From assembly GCA_963763485.1 (NCBI GenBank), contig CAVXOW010000009.1:248001-312000 (forward strand): DNA of 64,000 bases. Direction: 5' to 3'. Every line of letters begins with the position of its first letter. Position 1 is the stretch's first letter. The position numbers and the translations under genes are program-made. Positions 1 to 8,280 of the stretch are shown piece after piece. This DNA is from CAWCKS01 sp963763485. GTDB lineage: Bacteria; Pseudomonadota; Alphaproteobacteria; Rhizobiales; Xanthobacteraceae. The notes under the pieces were generated by a model. That model saw only the letters and a list, made by a program, of their open reading frames with translations, did not search any database and had not been told where the DNA came from.

Positions 1-113
1 TGCAGCTGGCGGGCGAGAATCCGCGCCAGCAGTTTGCCGGCCCATGCCGCGCAGAGTGTCGTGATCGACGACGCGGCGATGGTTCGGATCAGGGCAGAGA
101 GAAGGGGCAACAT
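1..113 (-). CDS. N-terminal part of a hydrophobic protein (cut by window edge)
   Basis: A minus-strand ORF opens with ATG at 113 and runs off the left edge after about 37 codons. The visible residues begin MLPLLSALIRTIAASS and stay hydrophobic or small with a few arginines, which suits a membrane segment or signal anchor. A GGAG-like stretch lies 8-12 nt upstream. It is transcribed divergently from the regulator that follows. Too little is visible to name a family. Confidence 0.4.
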   Translation of the reverse strand, partial: MLPLLSALIRTIAASSITTLCAAWAGKLLARILARQL

Positions 114-256
114 CGGTTCGCTCCGGATCGGTTTCGTTACCCACAATGTCGCGGCAACGCTGAGCGAAATCGATTACGTGCGAAGTAAGTATCCGTCGCC
201 GGCCATTACCTGCGAGGTAATGGAAGCCCGTCGGTCCACATGTTAGCGTCGCCGCC

Positions 257-1057
257 ATGATGCAGATCCAGACCCAGCATGTCGGCGAGCACCTGCGACA
301 GTGGCGGCAGCGTCGGCGCCTCAGCCAACTCGACCTTGCCAACGACACGGAGATTTCCGCTCGCCATTTGAGCTTCATGGAAACCGGGCGCGCTGGGCCG
401 TCGCGCGAGATGCTGCTGCGACTGGCGGAGCGGCTCGACGTGCCGTTGCGGGAGCGCAACGTCATGCTGGTCGCGGCCGGCTTTGCGCCGGCCTTCGTGC
501 AGCGCGACCTCGATGATCCAGCGCTCGCCTCGGCGCGGCAGGCGATCGAGACCATCATGAAGGCGCACGAACCATATCCCGCGTTGGCCGTCGACCGGCA
601 CTGGAACCTGGTGTTCGCCAACCGCATGATCGCACCGCTGATGGAAGGCGTCGCCTCGTCGTTGCAGCAAGGCCAGGTCAACGTGCTGCGCATCGCCCTG
701 CACCCTGATGGCCTCGCGCTGCGCACCGTCAACCTGATCGAGTGGCGGGCCCATCTGCTGGAGCGGTTGCACCGGCAATGCGAAGCGACGGCTGACGCAC
801 AGCTGATCGCCCTGCACGACGAATTGAAGCGCTATCCGGTGCCGGCGCGTTCCGCACCCCCGCCGAAAATAGCCGACTCGGTCGTCGTGCCGTTCCAGCT
901 CCGGCTCGGGAGTGACGTGTTGAGCTTCATCTCGACCACCATGGTGTTCGGCACACCGGTCGACATCACGCTGTCGGAACTCGCGCTGGAGACGTTTTTT
1001 CCAGCCGATGCAAGGACCGCCGACAGGCTGCGAGAGATGGCCCGCAACTTGAGTTAG
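257..1057 (+). CDS. XRE-family transcriptional regulator with MmyB-like ligand-binding domain
   Basis: A 266-residue protein. Residues 5-65 form a Cro/C1-type helix-turn-helix (LRQWRQRRRLSQLDLA, then ISARHLSFMETGRAGPSREM). The remainder matches the MmyB-like ligand-binding domain that follows such an HTH in many proteobacterial and actinobacterial regulators (family knowledge). It includes the typical PYPALAVDRHWNLVFANR segment near residue 97. It probably controls a neighbouring gene in response to a small molecule, with the DsbA-like gene 58 bp downstream the obvious candidate (inference). Two ATGs lie in tandem at 257 and 260, and neither has a clear ribosome-binding site. Confidence 0.85.
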   Translation: MMQIQTQHVGEHLRQWRQRRRLSQLDLANDTEISARHLSFMETGRAGPSREMLLRLAERLDVPLRERNVMLVAAGFAPAFVQRDLDDPALASARQAIETIMKAHEPYPALAVDRHWNLVFANRMIAPLMEGVASSLQQGQVNVLRIALHPDGLALRTVNLIEWRAHLLERLHRQCEATADAQLIALHDELKRYPVPARSAPPPKIADSVVVPFQLRLGSDVLSFISTTMVFGTPVDITLSELALETFFPADARTADRLREMARNLS

Positions 1058-1115
1058 AGCTTGTCGCAGCGGGTCGCCCGGCCTACCTATAGAGCCTCAG
1101 CTGATGGAGGCACTG

Positions 1116-1796
1116 ATGACCGCGCCGTTGCAACTTCGCCTGGATGTGGTGTCCGATGTGGTCTGCCCCTGGTGCTACATCGGCAAGCGGCGGCTCGAAG
1201 GCGCGATTGCGCTCGCGAAGGACGACGTCGAGGTGGTCGTACAGTGGCGGCCGTTCTTTCTCAATCCATGGATCCCGCGCGAAGGCGTCGACCGCAACAC
1301 CTATCTCGAGACCAAGTTCGGCTCGGCGGACCGCTACAAGGGCATGGCCTCGAACGTCGCGGCCGCCGCCGCCGAGGAAGGCCTCGAATATAATTCGAGC
1401 CGCATCAACCGCCAGCCCAACACCATCGACTGCCATCGCCTGATCTACTGGGCGGAAGCAACCGGGCAATCCGGGGCCATGAAGCAGCGTCTGATGGATC
1501 TCTACTTCAAGGACGGCGCCGACCTGACCAATCCCGAAGTTCTGGTGGCTGCGGCGGCCGATTGCGGGCTGCCGGCCGACGAGGTTCGCCGCCGTCTTGC
1601 CGTTGATCTCGACGTCGAGCTGATCTCGCAGGAAGCGCAGAGCGCGGCCGACGCCGGCATCAGCGGGGTTCCGACCTTCCTGCTCGCCGGCCGCTATGCA
1701 CTGTCGGGCGCCTATCCGTCCGAGCAGCTCGCGAAGGCGATCCGCCACGTCGCGTCATTGCCGCCGGAAGAAGCGTCGCAATCGGCGGCGGAGTGA
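1116..1796 (+). CDS. DsbA-family oxidoreductase, FrnE-like
   Basis: A 226-residue thioredoxin-fold protein of the DsbA/FrnE type. The N-terminal strand runs into CPWCYIGKRRLE, whose CPWC is the redox CxxC motif. A long helical insertion follows, and the fold closes with GISGVPTFLLAGRYALSGAYP, the cis-proline loop (VPT) and C-terminal strand. There is no signal peptide, so it is cytoplasmic like other FrnE proteins. I chose ATG 1116 over ATG 1104 because GGAGG at 1106-1110 sits five bases before it. It may be co-transcribed with the upstream XRE regulator. The stop codon directly abuts the stop of the convergent next gene. Confidence 0.88.
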   Translation: MTAPLQLRLDVVSDVVCPWCYIGKRRLEGAIALAKDDVEVVVQWRPFFLNPWIPREGVDRNTYLETKFGSADRYKGMASNVAAAAAEEGLEYNSSRINRQPNTIDCHRLIYWAEATGQSGAMKQRLMDLYFKDGADLTNPEVLVAAAADCGLPADEVRRRLAVDLDVELISQEAQSAADAGISGVPTFLLAGRYALSGAYPSEQLAKAIRHVASLPPEEASQSAAE

Positions 1797-2978
1797 TCAG
1801 GCGATCCGCGCTTTAATGCGACGGATGGCGTGCAACACGGCCCGCGCCACGCTGTCGAGCCGACGCCGCGCGCGCAACGCCGTCAGGATCACCGGAAACA
1901 TCGGATCATCAGCCTTCAGCGGGATCAGGAGATCGCCGATCGCAAACCGCCCGCGCCAGATCGGATTGATCATCGGGCTGTCCCCTGGCGCGGTCGAATC
2001 GACAAACTTAACCGACGGGTCGGCGCAGAAATAACGGGTGAGCTCGATCGCGAGCTGAACGCCCGGCGAGAGCCTTGCGAAGCGCTCGTCGACCCCGAGC
2101 TTGAACCAGAACGCGCGATCATCGTGCTTCAGGATGATGCCGGCAGCGATTGGCGTTAGGCCAGCGGCAAGCACTGCGATCTCGCATTGACTACGCGCGG
2201 CGAGTTCAACCGTGGCGCGGCGAATGAAAGCAGCGTCGCCGTCGTGCTGCACGAGTGCGGTGCCACGCTTGCCTTTCCAGCCGCCGGCCTCCAGCGTGAG
2301 AAACGTCTCGACCGCGCTAGCGACGTCCCCGGCTGTCCGCGCGACGGTGAAACCGAGCGCGCCCGTGTCGCTGAGGCGATGGCGTTGCCGGCGCAACTCC
2401 TTGAGCTTCTTTGCTCCGAGCGCGTCGCGGAGCAGCAAGTCGGCGTCCGTTGTCGCTTCGAGGCAGGCACGGGCGTAGCTGTGCAACACGACCGGCACGA
2501 GGCCGTCGCGGGCGAGCGTGCCACGGATCGCGCCGACCGCGGCACCTTCGAGCGGCACGTCGCGCAAGACGATGGCGCGTGCGCCTTTGGCGATCGCATC
2601 GTCGAGCAGCGTCCGCGCGGCGCCTGCCGCATCGTCGCGCGCAAGCAGCGGTGTGTGCAGCGTGCCGTAGGATTCGGCGGAGACCAGGATCGGCAGCGGC
2701 AGACGATAGGCGCGCCAGGCGGAGACGATGGGCAGCAGCGCGGCAAGGCGGCGCGACGGCGCAAATCCACACAGCGCATCGACGTGGCTGCGGCCCCGCG
2801 CGCCGGCGTCGACTGCGAGCGCCCAGGGTGAGAGATAGTAGCCGTTGGGTTCGATGGCGCGCGAGGTGAGATCATCCCAGGCCGATGGCGCGACTTCGCT
2901 GAGCGCGGTCGCCGCTGTTGCGGCGCCGGATCCGGTCAGGGCGCGCTGATGGCGCGCCATATCGGCAATCTCGACCAT
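1797..2978 (-). CDS. GNAT-like acetyltransferase of the BioF2/CelD type
   Basis: A 393-residue protein of the group annotated BioF2-like acetyltransferase or CelD/BcsL (family knowledge). The central segment, roughly residues 180-330, has the expected pattern: a basic LKELRRQRHRLSD stretch, FLTLEAGGWKGKRGTAL, and a later IAAGIILKHDDRAFWFKLGVD beta-strand region. Relatives occur in exopolysaccharide or cellulose clusters, but no such genes lie here, so the substrate is unknown. ATG 2978 was taken as start; ATG 2960 is also possible. It converges on the FrnE-like gene with no gap between the stops. Confidence 0.75.
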   Translation of the reverse strand: MVEIADMARHQRALTGSGAATAATALSEVAPSAWDDLTSRAIEPNGYYLSPWALAVDAGARGRSHVDALCGFAPSRRLAALLPIVSAWRAYRLPLPILVSAESYGTLHTPLLARDDAAGAARTLLDDAIAKGARAIVLRDVPLEGAAVGAIRGTLARDGLVPVVLHSYARACLEATTDADLLLRDALGAKKLKELRRQRHRLSDTGALGFTVARTAGDVASAVETFLTLEAGGWKGKRGTALVQHDGDAAFIRRATVELAARSQCEIAVLAAGLTPIAAGIILKHDDRAFWFKLGVDERFARLSPGVQLAIELTRYFCADPSVKFVDSTAPGDSPMINPIWRGRFAIGDLLIPLKADDPMFPVILTALRARRRLDSVARAVLHAIRRIKARIA

Positions 2979-3259
2979 GCTCTCGTCACGTCAGGCTGGC
3001 ACAAAATGGCTTGCGCCAAAATCTCTGAAGCACCGTTTGCGATGTCTAGGCGAGAGATGGAAGCAGATCTTCTAAAGCACCGCTTAAATTCGACCGATTG
3101 CGTTAACGCTGCGCTAACCATCGCGCGCTTGGCCAATAGTGAATTTGCACAAAACCGAGCCAGTAACTCTTTCCTTGCATTTGAGTGTCATGGTTTTGGC
3201 ACGTTAGTGCCAATTTCGCCCGCAGTGATTTAGAAAACCAACCTGGACTGCCGCTTCCC

Positions 3260-3676
3260 ATGAACGATGTCCGCGCACGTCTGCAGATGACTGACGCCGA
3301 GGTCGTCGCGCATTTTGCGCGATTCGGTTATCGGGTTTCGATTGCCCAGATCGCCTTCAGCAGCGAGCCGGTCGAAGATTTTCGCGAGTTGCGCGCCAAG
3401 AGATGGTTTCGCGCCGGAGCGATCCGGATCAACGAGCCCGGATTGCTGGTGATCGAGGAAGCGCAGCCGCGCCCGGGCCAACGCACCCGCGACATCGTGA
3501 TCGTCAGTCTCGGCGCCACGCGCTGCATCATGGGCGTCGAGATCAAGCCCGGCGCCCCGCCGCTGCGCGGCGGCGACACCGTGCATCCTTACTCCCGCAC
3601 CATGGAATGGAGCAAGGAAGAGGCGAAGGCGAAGCCGGTCGGCAAGCCCGCGGTCAAGACCGCCGCGCGCGTCTGA
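3260..3676 (+). CDS. Hypothetical protein
   Basis: A 138-residue soluble protein that I do not recognise. It begins MNDVRARLQMTDAEVVAHFARFG, has a central mixed alpha/beta part, and ends in a lysine- and alanine-rich tail (KEEAKAKPVGKPAVKTAARV) that is probably disordered. There is no signal peptide or membrane segment. The reading frame is open further upstream (ATG 3185), but the 3260 start fits the onset of coding-like composition. The 281-bp gap to the divergent acetyltransferase must hold both promoters. Confidence 0.6.
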   Translation: MNDVRARLQMTDAEVVAHFARFGYRVSIAQIAFSSEPVEDFRELRAKRWFRAGAIRINEPGLLVIEEAQPRPGQRTRDIVIVSLGATRCIMGVEIKPGAPPLRGGDTVHPYSRTMEWSKEEAKAKPVGKPAVKTAARV

Positions 3677-3698
3677 CGCGGCCGCGGTCACAAGCCTC

Positions 3699-4598
3699 TT
3701 ACTTCTTCGCCGCAGCCGGAGTGGCGTTTGCGTCTGCCGACAGCGCCTGCTGTTGGCGCGCCAGCTCGGCCTTGAACTCCTTCTCGGCGGCGTCGAGATA
3801 GGCGTGGAATTCGCCGGCCTTGATGAACGGGTTCAGCCAGCCGTCGTGGATCAAGGCGCGCTTGTCGTTCATCTTGAACATGTCGGGGTAGGGCGCGACG
3901 AACACGTCGGCGATGATGCCGCGCGCGGTGGCATACGTCTTCTGATAGTCGTCGACGATATCAGGCCGCGCCGAGGCGCCGACCAGCCTGTTGTCGCCGA
4001 CGAAGGAGCCGCAATAGAAGATCACCGTGTGGTTCCACTTCTGCTCGCGCACCGGCACCGTCCAGCTGGTACAGCCGGGTGTCGGTCCGGGCGTAAGGCG
4101 CGCGACGAACAGCACGCCGCCCTTGGTGACTCTGGCATCGACCAGGTTGAGCTTGTCGCCGTCGCCGACGACGCGGTCGACCTTGACCGCCTCGACACCA
4201 AGCGCTGCGAGTCCACCCTCGAGCAGCGGCTTGTCGGCCGCGCTGGCGACGATCTGGGCGCCGGTGTCCTTCTTGAATTTGGCCAGACCGCCGGCGCGGT
4301 CGGGCGCGGCGCGGCTGGTCAGCAGATATTTGATGTCGGCGAGCTGGAAGCCGAGCTTGGTGATATTGGCCTCTACCAGCGGCACAGTGTCGGCAAGGCC
4401 TGCATCGACGAGCACGCTGCCTTGCTCCGACGTCACGAGGTATGACGCCGAGCCTTCGGTGCCGACATAGTAGACGTTGCCGATGATCTTGAATGGCTCG
4501 GTCGGCTTGGTCATCACCTCCGGCGCCGGCGCTTGCCCAAAGCAGGGTGCGCTCGCGAGCGCGAGCACGGCGATAACGATGCCGGCGATCGGTCTCAT
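3699..4598 (-). CDS. Secreted metallo-beta-lactamase fold protein, B3-like, with zinc ligands lost
   Basis: A 299-residue protein with a signal peptide (MRPIAGIVIAVLALASAPCFG) and the layout of subclass B3 metallo-beta-lactamases. The equivalent of the HxHxDH zinc motif reads RAAPDR within LTSRAAPDRAGG (about residues 94-101), so three histidines are replaced. The later GHTPG motif reads PGPTPGCTSW near residue 171. The region that normally supplies the last histidine reads VAPYPDMF near residue 231. Of the HxHxDH motif only the aspartate is retained. The fold is recognisable but hydrolysis by the usual di-zinc mechanism looks impossible. AGGAGA six bases before ATG 4598 supports the start. 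The C-terminal tail is alanine/lysine rich. Confidence 0.8.
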   Translation of the reverse strand: MRPIAGIVIAVLALASAPCFGQAPAPEVMTKPTEPFKIIGNVYYVGTEGSASYLVTSEQGSVLVDAGLADTVPLVEANITKLGFQLADIKYLLTSRAAPDRAGGLAKFKKDTGAQIVASAADKPLLEGGLAALGVEAVKVDRVVGDGDKLNLVDARVTKGGVLFVARLTPGPTPGCTSWTVPVREQKWNHTVIFYCGSFVGDNRLVGASARPDIVDDYQKTYATARGIIADVFVAPYPDMFKMNDKRALIHDGWLNPFIKAGEFHAYLDAAEKEFKAELARQQQALSADANATPAAAKK

Positions 4599-4717
4599 GC
4601 AGTCTCCTGTGAACTCAGGCTTAAGTCTTGCGGCGCACACGATCATACTCTGCTGCGCACCAGCGCAACAGATCACGTCGAGATCACACTGCGGCGAGGT
4701 GACGCTTGCCTGGCGGC

Positions 4718-4999
4718 TTACTTGACCGGTTGCCTGGGCTTGGCGCGGTCGGTCTTGGCGCTGTCGCTGCGCACGCCGCCCCACGGGTCGTATTTTTCCT
4801 TCGAGTTCGGAATCTTCTGCAGCGCGTCCTGGTAGGCCTTTTCGTCGACCTTGGGCTTCACGTCTTCCTTCTTGTAGTCGTTGGCGCCTCTGTGGCCGCG
4901 GCCGCCCTTCATTTCGCCGGGCGCGCCCTGAGCCATGCCTTGGGCATGCGCCGCACACGCAAACGTCACCAGCAAGGCCGCCGCCAAAATCCGCTTCAT
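4718..4999 (-). CDS. Small secreted protein of unknown function
   Basis: A 93-residue protein with a clear signal peptide (MKRILAAALLVTFACAAHAQG, cleavage expected after AHA). The mature part is charged and hydrophilic (about 70 residues, rich in Lys, Asp, Gly), ending KTDRAKPRQPVK. A GGAGTGA stretch just before ATG 4999 supports the start. It lies 119 bp upstream of the metallo-beta-lactamase-like gene on the same strand, so the two could share a transcript. No domain recognised. Confidence 0.65.
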   Translation of the reverse strand: MKRILAAALLVTFACAAHAQGMAQGAPGEMKGGRGHRGANDYKKEDVKPKVDEKAYQDALQKIPNSKEKYDPWGGVRSDSAKTDRAKPRQPVK

Positions 5000-5032
5000 C
5001 GGTCACTCCAACTCACACGAAATCACTGCTTA

Positions 5033-5094
5033 AAGCATGATCCGGTTTTCCCTCGCGACAAAACGCGAAGCGTTTGCGCGGAGATCATGCTCAA
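5033..5094. repeat. Imperfect palindromic repeat, GCATGATC type
   Basis: A 62-bp imperfect palindrome. It opens with AGCATGATCCGGTTTTC, has a core with GCGAAGCG/CGTTTGCGC arms, and ends GATCATGCTC. I recall repeats of this kind as dispersed intergenic elements of Bradyrhizobium chromosomes (memory, not searched). It lies just upstream of the small secreted gene starting at 4999. Confidence 0.6.
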
Positions 5095-5247
5095 TCAAAG
5101 GCTAAAGCGCGCCGGCGATTCAAGATAGTACCATCGCGCTTGACGATTTTATCCGAAAGCAAGACATCGCCAAGAATCGCAAAGACATCGCAAAAGGTTA
5201 TTTGGTGTGCGGAGCGGCGCTCGAGCCAGCCGACGCGGCGGGCTCGC

Positions 5248-5502
5248 CTACGATGTGCCGTGCAGGCCGAATTCCCTGATGGCGTCATCGAGGATCCTGG
5301 CGGCCTCGGTGCGCTCGACATTGGTGTATTGCCAGGTGCCGAACTTGCCGTCGTCGTCGAGCGCCCGCAGGAAATAGCGCGTGCCGTTCTCGGCGTTGCC
5401 GGCCTTTCGGCTCACGCGGGCCACGCCGAAGATGTCGGCGTAGACCCATGCCGGATCTTTCGGCCAGGGCTTCCACTCGAGCGTATCGAAGACGTCAGGC
5501 AT
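5248..5502 (-). CDS. Small hypothetical protein
   Basis: An 84-residue soluble acidic protein that I cannot assign, beginning MPDVFDTLEWKPWPKDPAWV. ATG 5502 is preceded by GGAG at a seven-base spacing. The longer frame starts with GTG 5535, so 5502 is preferred. Composition and codon use look coding (aromatic-rich N-terminus, amphipathic C-terminal helix). No neighbour suggests a role. Confidence 0.6.
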   Translation of the reverse strand: MPDVFDTLEWKPWPKDPAWVYADIFGVARVSRKAGNAENGTRYFLRALDDDGKFGTWQYTNVERTEAARILDDAIREFGLHGTS

Positions 5503-5745
5503 GCCAGCTCCGGCGAGAGGGCGTGACCAATTCACCCATACGCATCTGTGGATAACTTATAGCCGATTCTTGCACGCCGCGGACACCCGACAAAGGGCGA
5601 TGCTGCCGTCGAATGGCTCGGGCGACTCGAGCGAAGCGGTCAGCCTGGCACGCAATCGGAGAACCGCAGCCTGGGTCAGGCGGGGTCCGGCCCCCGGTTC
5701 CCGATGCCGTAATGCGAGCGCAACGCCGGATCGGCGAAGTCTCCA

Positions 5746-5946
5746 TCAGTTGTTTCCGTCGTCGCGATTGGTCGCGCCACCGGGCGGATCAATCGCTGGG
5801 CTGATCTCATCGGTTCCATCGGCCGATCGGTGCTCGAAATCGTCGGCCATGAAGCTCAGCCGATCGGCGATAGTCGGGTTCCTTGTGACGCGGACCATCT
5901 TGCGGAGCGTCTTTGCTTGCCGCTTGAAATAGTCTTTGGCGATCAT
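5746..5946 (-). CDS. Small hypothetical protein, helical
   Basis: A 66-residue protein starting MIAKDYFKRQAKTLRKMVRV. The YFKRQAKTL...NPTIADRLSFMADDF pattern is one I recognise from numerous small Bradyrhizobium proteins of unknown function (memory). ATG 5946 has GGGAAG upstream. The N-terminal half is a basic amphipathic helix and the C-terminal tail is acidic and probably disordered. Confidence 0.6.
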   Translation of the reverse strand: MIAKDYFKRQAKTLRKMVRVTRNPTIADRLSFMADDFEHRSADGTDEISPAIDPPGGATNRDDGNN

Positions 5947-6070
5947 GCGCTTCCCAAACGCTTGGCTGACCCCAGCTATCGGCAATGAGTCACGAGGCAA
6001 GAGATCGTTCCGATGGAACTGTGTAAAAGTAGACCAATGTGGACGCGGCGCCACAGGTCATGGCCGCCGC

Positions 6071-6100
6071 AAAAAGGCCGTCTCGGCGAGACGGCCTTTA
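6071..6100 (-). terminator. Intrinsic terminator after the 6123-6347 gene
   Basis: A perfect 12-bp stem AAAGGCCGTCTC / GAGACGGCCTTT with a three-base loop. On the minus strand it is followed by TTTTT. It lies 23 nt past the stop codon of the secreted-protein gene at 6123. Confidence 0.85.
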
Positions 6101-6122
6101 AATTCACAATCCACCACGATGA

Positions 6123-6347
6123 TCAGTGGAGATAGTTCCGTTTGCAGGCCTCGATGTTCTTGTCGCGGCCGGGATAGTCGGCGCCGAACGCACCCACATA
6201 TTTGAGGCAGTCCATGTATTTCTTGTTGCCCATCCAGCCGTAGTCCGGGCCGAACGGGCCTGCGGCGGCGGGCGAATAGGAGCCGGCCAGCGTGGCGATC
6301 GCGACCATGGCGGCGAAGGCGAAGAGAGCAAGGCGAGAGCGTTTCAT
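6123..6347 (-). CDS. Small secreted protein
   Basis: A 74-residue protein with a signal peptide (MKRSRLALFAFAAMVAIATL, cleavage near AAA-GPFG). The mature part is about 45 residues, rich in Gly, Tyr and Lys, with two cysteines (CLKY and EACK) that could form one disulfide. ATG 6347 is followed by a typical basic n-region, and a strong intrinsic terminator lies just downstream. No family recognised. Confidence 0.65.
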   Translation of the reverse strand: MKRSRLALFAFAAMVAIATLAGSYSPAAAGPFGPDYGWMGNKKYMDCLKYVGAFGADYPGRDKNIEACKRNYLH

Positions 6348-6526
6348 TGTCGTGTCCCGTGGGTGTTGAGAGGCTGCACCATGCAGCGCGCGAGCGGGAC
6401 CATGCCGAAGTCGCTTGAAGTCATCTGTGCAGGCCGTCACACAACGGAGCATCGCCCTGCAGGGCGCGTGCTTCGACTTGTCCGAGGGGGGCCAGCCGGC
6501 AAATCAACAGGCCACGACTGAACGTC

Positions 6527-6748
6527 CTACTGGTCAGACAGCGCTCTCGCGATCCGAACCAGGCCCGCGTCGATATGGGTAATCTGGTTTTGCAGGCTCT
6601 CGATGACGAGGTGCGAATCCAGGGCACCGATCACCGTTCCGCATCCCGCACACTGCAACACGGGAACTGTGCGCTGCTCGCCAAGCGGCGTGACGAGGCC
6701 ACGCTCAAAGGTGTGTCCGGAACATTTCGCACAGGTTGAGACGGCCAT
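6527..6748 (-). CDS. Small zinc-ribbon-like protein
   Basis: A 73-residue protein with two CxxC pairs (CAKC near residue 6 and CAGC near residue 34) spaced as in zinc ribbons. A C-terminal helix follows (SLQNQITHIDAGLVRIARALSD). ATG 6748 is chosen; a TTG two codons earlier is also open. Several other small CxxC...CxxC proteins occur in the island that begins here (8309, 8959, 10135). Function unknown. Confidence 0.65.
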   Translation of the reverse strand: MAVSTCAKCSGHTFERGLVTPLGEQRTVPVLQCAGCGTVIGALDSHLVIESLQNQITHIDAGLVRIARALSDQ

Positions 6749-6857
6749 TTGCAAGTTCTCTGCACCAGCTGGCGCAAGGATATCAAAACAGGCGCGCCGC
6801 TCAAATCAAAAAGGGACCAGCGACGAAGTGATCGAGCTGCTTCGCACGGGACGTCCG

Positions 6858-6886
6858 ATGAAAGAGGCCGCCGCTGAGGCAGTTTC
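6858..6886. repeat. Degenerate copy 1 of the GGCCGCC hairpin family
   Basis: AAAGAGGCCGCC is intact but the right arm reads GAGGCAGTTTC, so only part of the stem pairs. It lies 7 nt past the stop of the 6893-7063 gene. Confidence 0.6.
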
Positions 6887-6892
6887 CGACCT

Positions 6893-7063
6893 CTATCGCC
6901 GCTTGCCAAGCGCATAGAGCGCGAGCGGCCCCAGCGGCAGCGGTCCGGTGATCACGGTGATCCACACCCAGGCTTTGACCGAGCGCCCTCGGGCGCGGGC
7001 CATGTCCTCGGACATCGCCATCAAGGCGATAGTAACAAGCGCCATCACCACCCAGATCGCCAT
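6893..7063 (-). CDS. 56-residue membrane protein, copy A
   Basis: A small ORF. It begins MAIWVVMALVTIALMAMSED, a hydrophobic helix, followed by a basic loop (MARARGRSVKAW) and a second hydrophobic helix (VWITVITGPLPLGPLALYALG) ending KRR. Two membrane helices are therefore predicted. A near-identical 56-residue paralogue is at 12149-12319, and conservation between copies is at the protein level, which supports both as real genes. A GGAG motif lies about ten bases before ATG 7063. Function unknown. Confidence 0.65.
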   Translation of the reverse strand: MAIWVVMALVTIALMAMSEDMARARGRSVKAWVWITVITGPLPLGPLALYALGKRR

Positions 7064-7144
7064 GCGGCACGTGCTCCCTCTTGCGGCGGCAAGAATAGTA
7101 GGCGGGGTTCATCGCTCGAATCACAAGAGCCGGAGCGCTGTGTG

Positions 7145-7171
7145 AAAGAGGCTGCCGATCGAGGCGGCCTC
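7145..7171 (-). terminator. GGCCGCC hairpin, copy 2
   Basis: Stem arms GAGGCTGCC / GGCGGCCTC around a short loop, one mismatch, CTTTC tail on the minus strand. It is 16 nt after the stop of the cysteine-rich gene at 7188. Confidence 0.65.
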
Positions 7172-7187
7172 GGCCACAGTCCGCAAC

Positions 7188-7391
7188 TCAAGAACAGCGC
7201 TGATTCCGCTGGCAGCTCGACTGACACCATGAAACGTTATGAGTGTCTGCCAGGGCGGCTCTCCGACTGCAGTACGAGAAGCAACTATACGCGTCGCATT
7301 TCTCGTTTTGGCTCTGTTTTTTGACTGGTTGCGCGATGGCGGTCGAGGCAATCACCAGCGCAAGCAGGGCGACACCGAAAGTCTTGAACAC
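7188..7391 (-). CDS. Small cysteine-rich secreted protein
   Basis: A 67-residue protein with a signal peptide (MFKTFGVALLALVIASTAIA-QP) and a mature part of about 47 residues holding six cysteines. The spacing suggests three disulfides (CDAYSCFSYC ... WCQSSCQRNQRC). The start is GTG 7391 with AGGAGAG seven bases upstream. The pattern resembles small disulfide-rich periplasmic or exported peptides but matches no family I know. A second cysteine-rich secreted gene lies at 10669-10887 in the same island. Confidence 0.65.
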   Translation of the reverse strand: MFKTFGVALLALVIASTAIAQPVKKQSQNEKCDAYSCFSYCSRRAALADTHNVSWCQSSCQRNQRCS

Positions 7392-7507
7392 CGCAAATCT
7401 CTCCTGAGTTGGAAGCGTTGAACGAACTACAATGTCTTGGCGATTTGGACCTAGGACACTTTAGGGTTCAAATCAGGGCGCGGGGGTCGGCTTGGGATGG
7501 CGAAGGT

Positions 7508-7533
7508 AAAGAGGCCGCCGATTGAGGCTCCCT
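7508..7533. repeat. Degenerate copy 3 of the GGCCGCC hairpin family
   Basis: The left arm AAAGAGGCCGCC is intact; the right arm GAGGCTCCCT is mutated. It lies 9 nt past the stop of the pseudogene at 7542. Confidence 0.6.
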
Positions 7534-7541
7534 GTAATTCG

Positions 7542-7704
7542 TCAACCGAGGCTGCGGACTGCCGTGATGAGGAGCGCCGCAGCGACACCAAGCGCGAGAG
7601 CAGGGATCAGGCCCTTTAGCAGGCCTCGCGGACTGACAGTGAAACCGGACAAATATCGCCAGGCCGGCCACCACAGCGGCAATGTGGGTAAAGGTCGAGG
7701 TCAT
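7542..7704 (-). pseudogene. Frameshifted copy of the 55-residue membrane protein gene
   Basis: The first 17 codons read MTSTFTHIAAVVAGLAI, matching the intact gene at 11964-12131. The frame then shifts. Homology resumes in another frame as GFTVSPRGLLKGLIPALA and ends LITAVRSLG before a TGA at 7542-7544. The span is 163 nt, not a multiple of three, and a few bases after AGLAI are missing relative to the intact copy. This is decay of a duplicated gene unless the read is wrong. Confidence 0.7.
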
Positions 7705-7800
7705 CTCTCTTACCCCTTGTACCTTTTGGGCTTTTGCGCTCTTCAGTCGAACGGGCGGCCCATTCTAGGTCAGATTTGGCCGCTGCAAAAGCATCCACTG

Positions 7801-7838
7801 AATGAAAGAGGCCGCCAACTGAGGCGGCCTCTTTCATT
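7801..7838 (-). terminator. GGCCGCC hairpin, copy 4 (perfect palindrome)
   Basis: AATGAAAGAGGCCGCC and its exact complement GGCGGCCTCTTTCATT flank a six-base loop, giving the longest stem of the family (16 bp). It lies 25 nt downstream of the stop of the 7864-8034 gene and could act on both strands. Confidence 0.75.
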
Positions 7839-7863
7839 CACCTAAGCGTGGGGGACACTCAGG

Positions 7864-8034
7864 TTACGCACGGAAAGTTTCCTGTGTGCGAAGTGTCTTC
7901 GCCAGCGCCATCAAATCCTCAGCCTGCATCGCATTGTAGGTTCGCGTTGCTGGCTCGCCCGCAAGCTTGGCGAGGAGTGCGGCCTCTGCCGCCTGCGTCT
8001 CAAGGAGCTCGATACGTTGTTCGACGTCGGTCAT
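7864..8034 (-). CDS. 56-residue helical protein
   Basis: It begins MTDVEQRIELLETQAAEAALL and is almost wholly helical, with heptad-like leucines that suggest a short coiled coil. It ends LAKTLRTQETFRA. ATG 8034 is preceded by GAGAGGG. It is soluble with no signal peptide. Function unknown. Confidence 0.6.
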   Translation of the reverse strand: MTDVEQRIELLETQAAEAALLAKLAGEPATRTYNAMQAEDLMALAKTLRTQETFRA

Positions 8035-8280
8035 GATGCGGCCCTCTCTGTTGCCGCAATCGTTAACACTGCTTAACGGCTGGTCTGAGCGGAATTGCTC
8101 ACAATTGGTCTTTAGCGCCGTCCTCACTTTTCGCGGGATCAGCAGCGGGTGTCGGTTCCGTATCATGGTCAGCGCAGGGAAAACTGCGGCGAGACGACAA
8201 TGGTTTCGATCGTTATGAAACTCGCCCTGCTGGCAGGCTGAGGCGGCGCGGCGTCATCGGGATCGCGACGATATTCCCGA

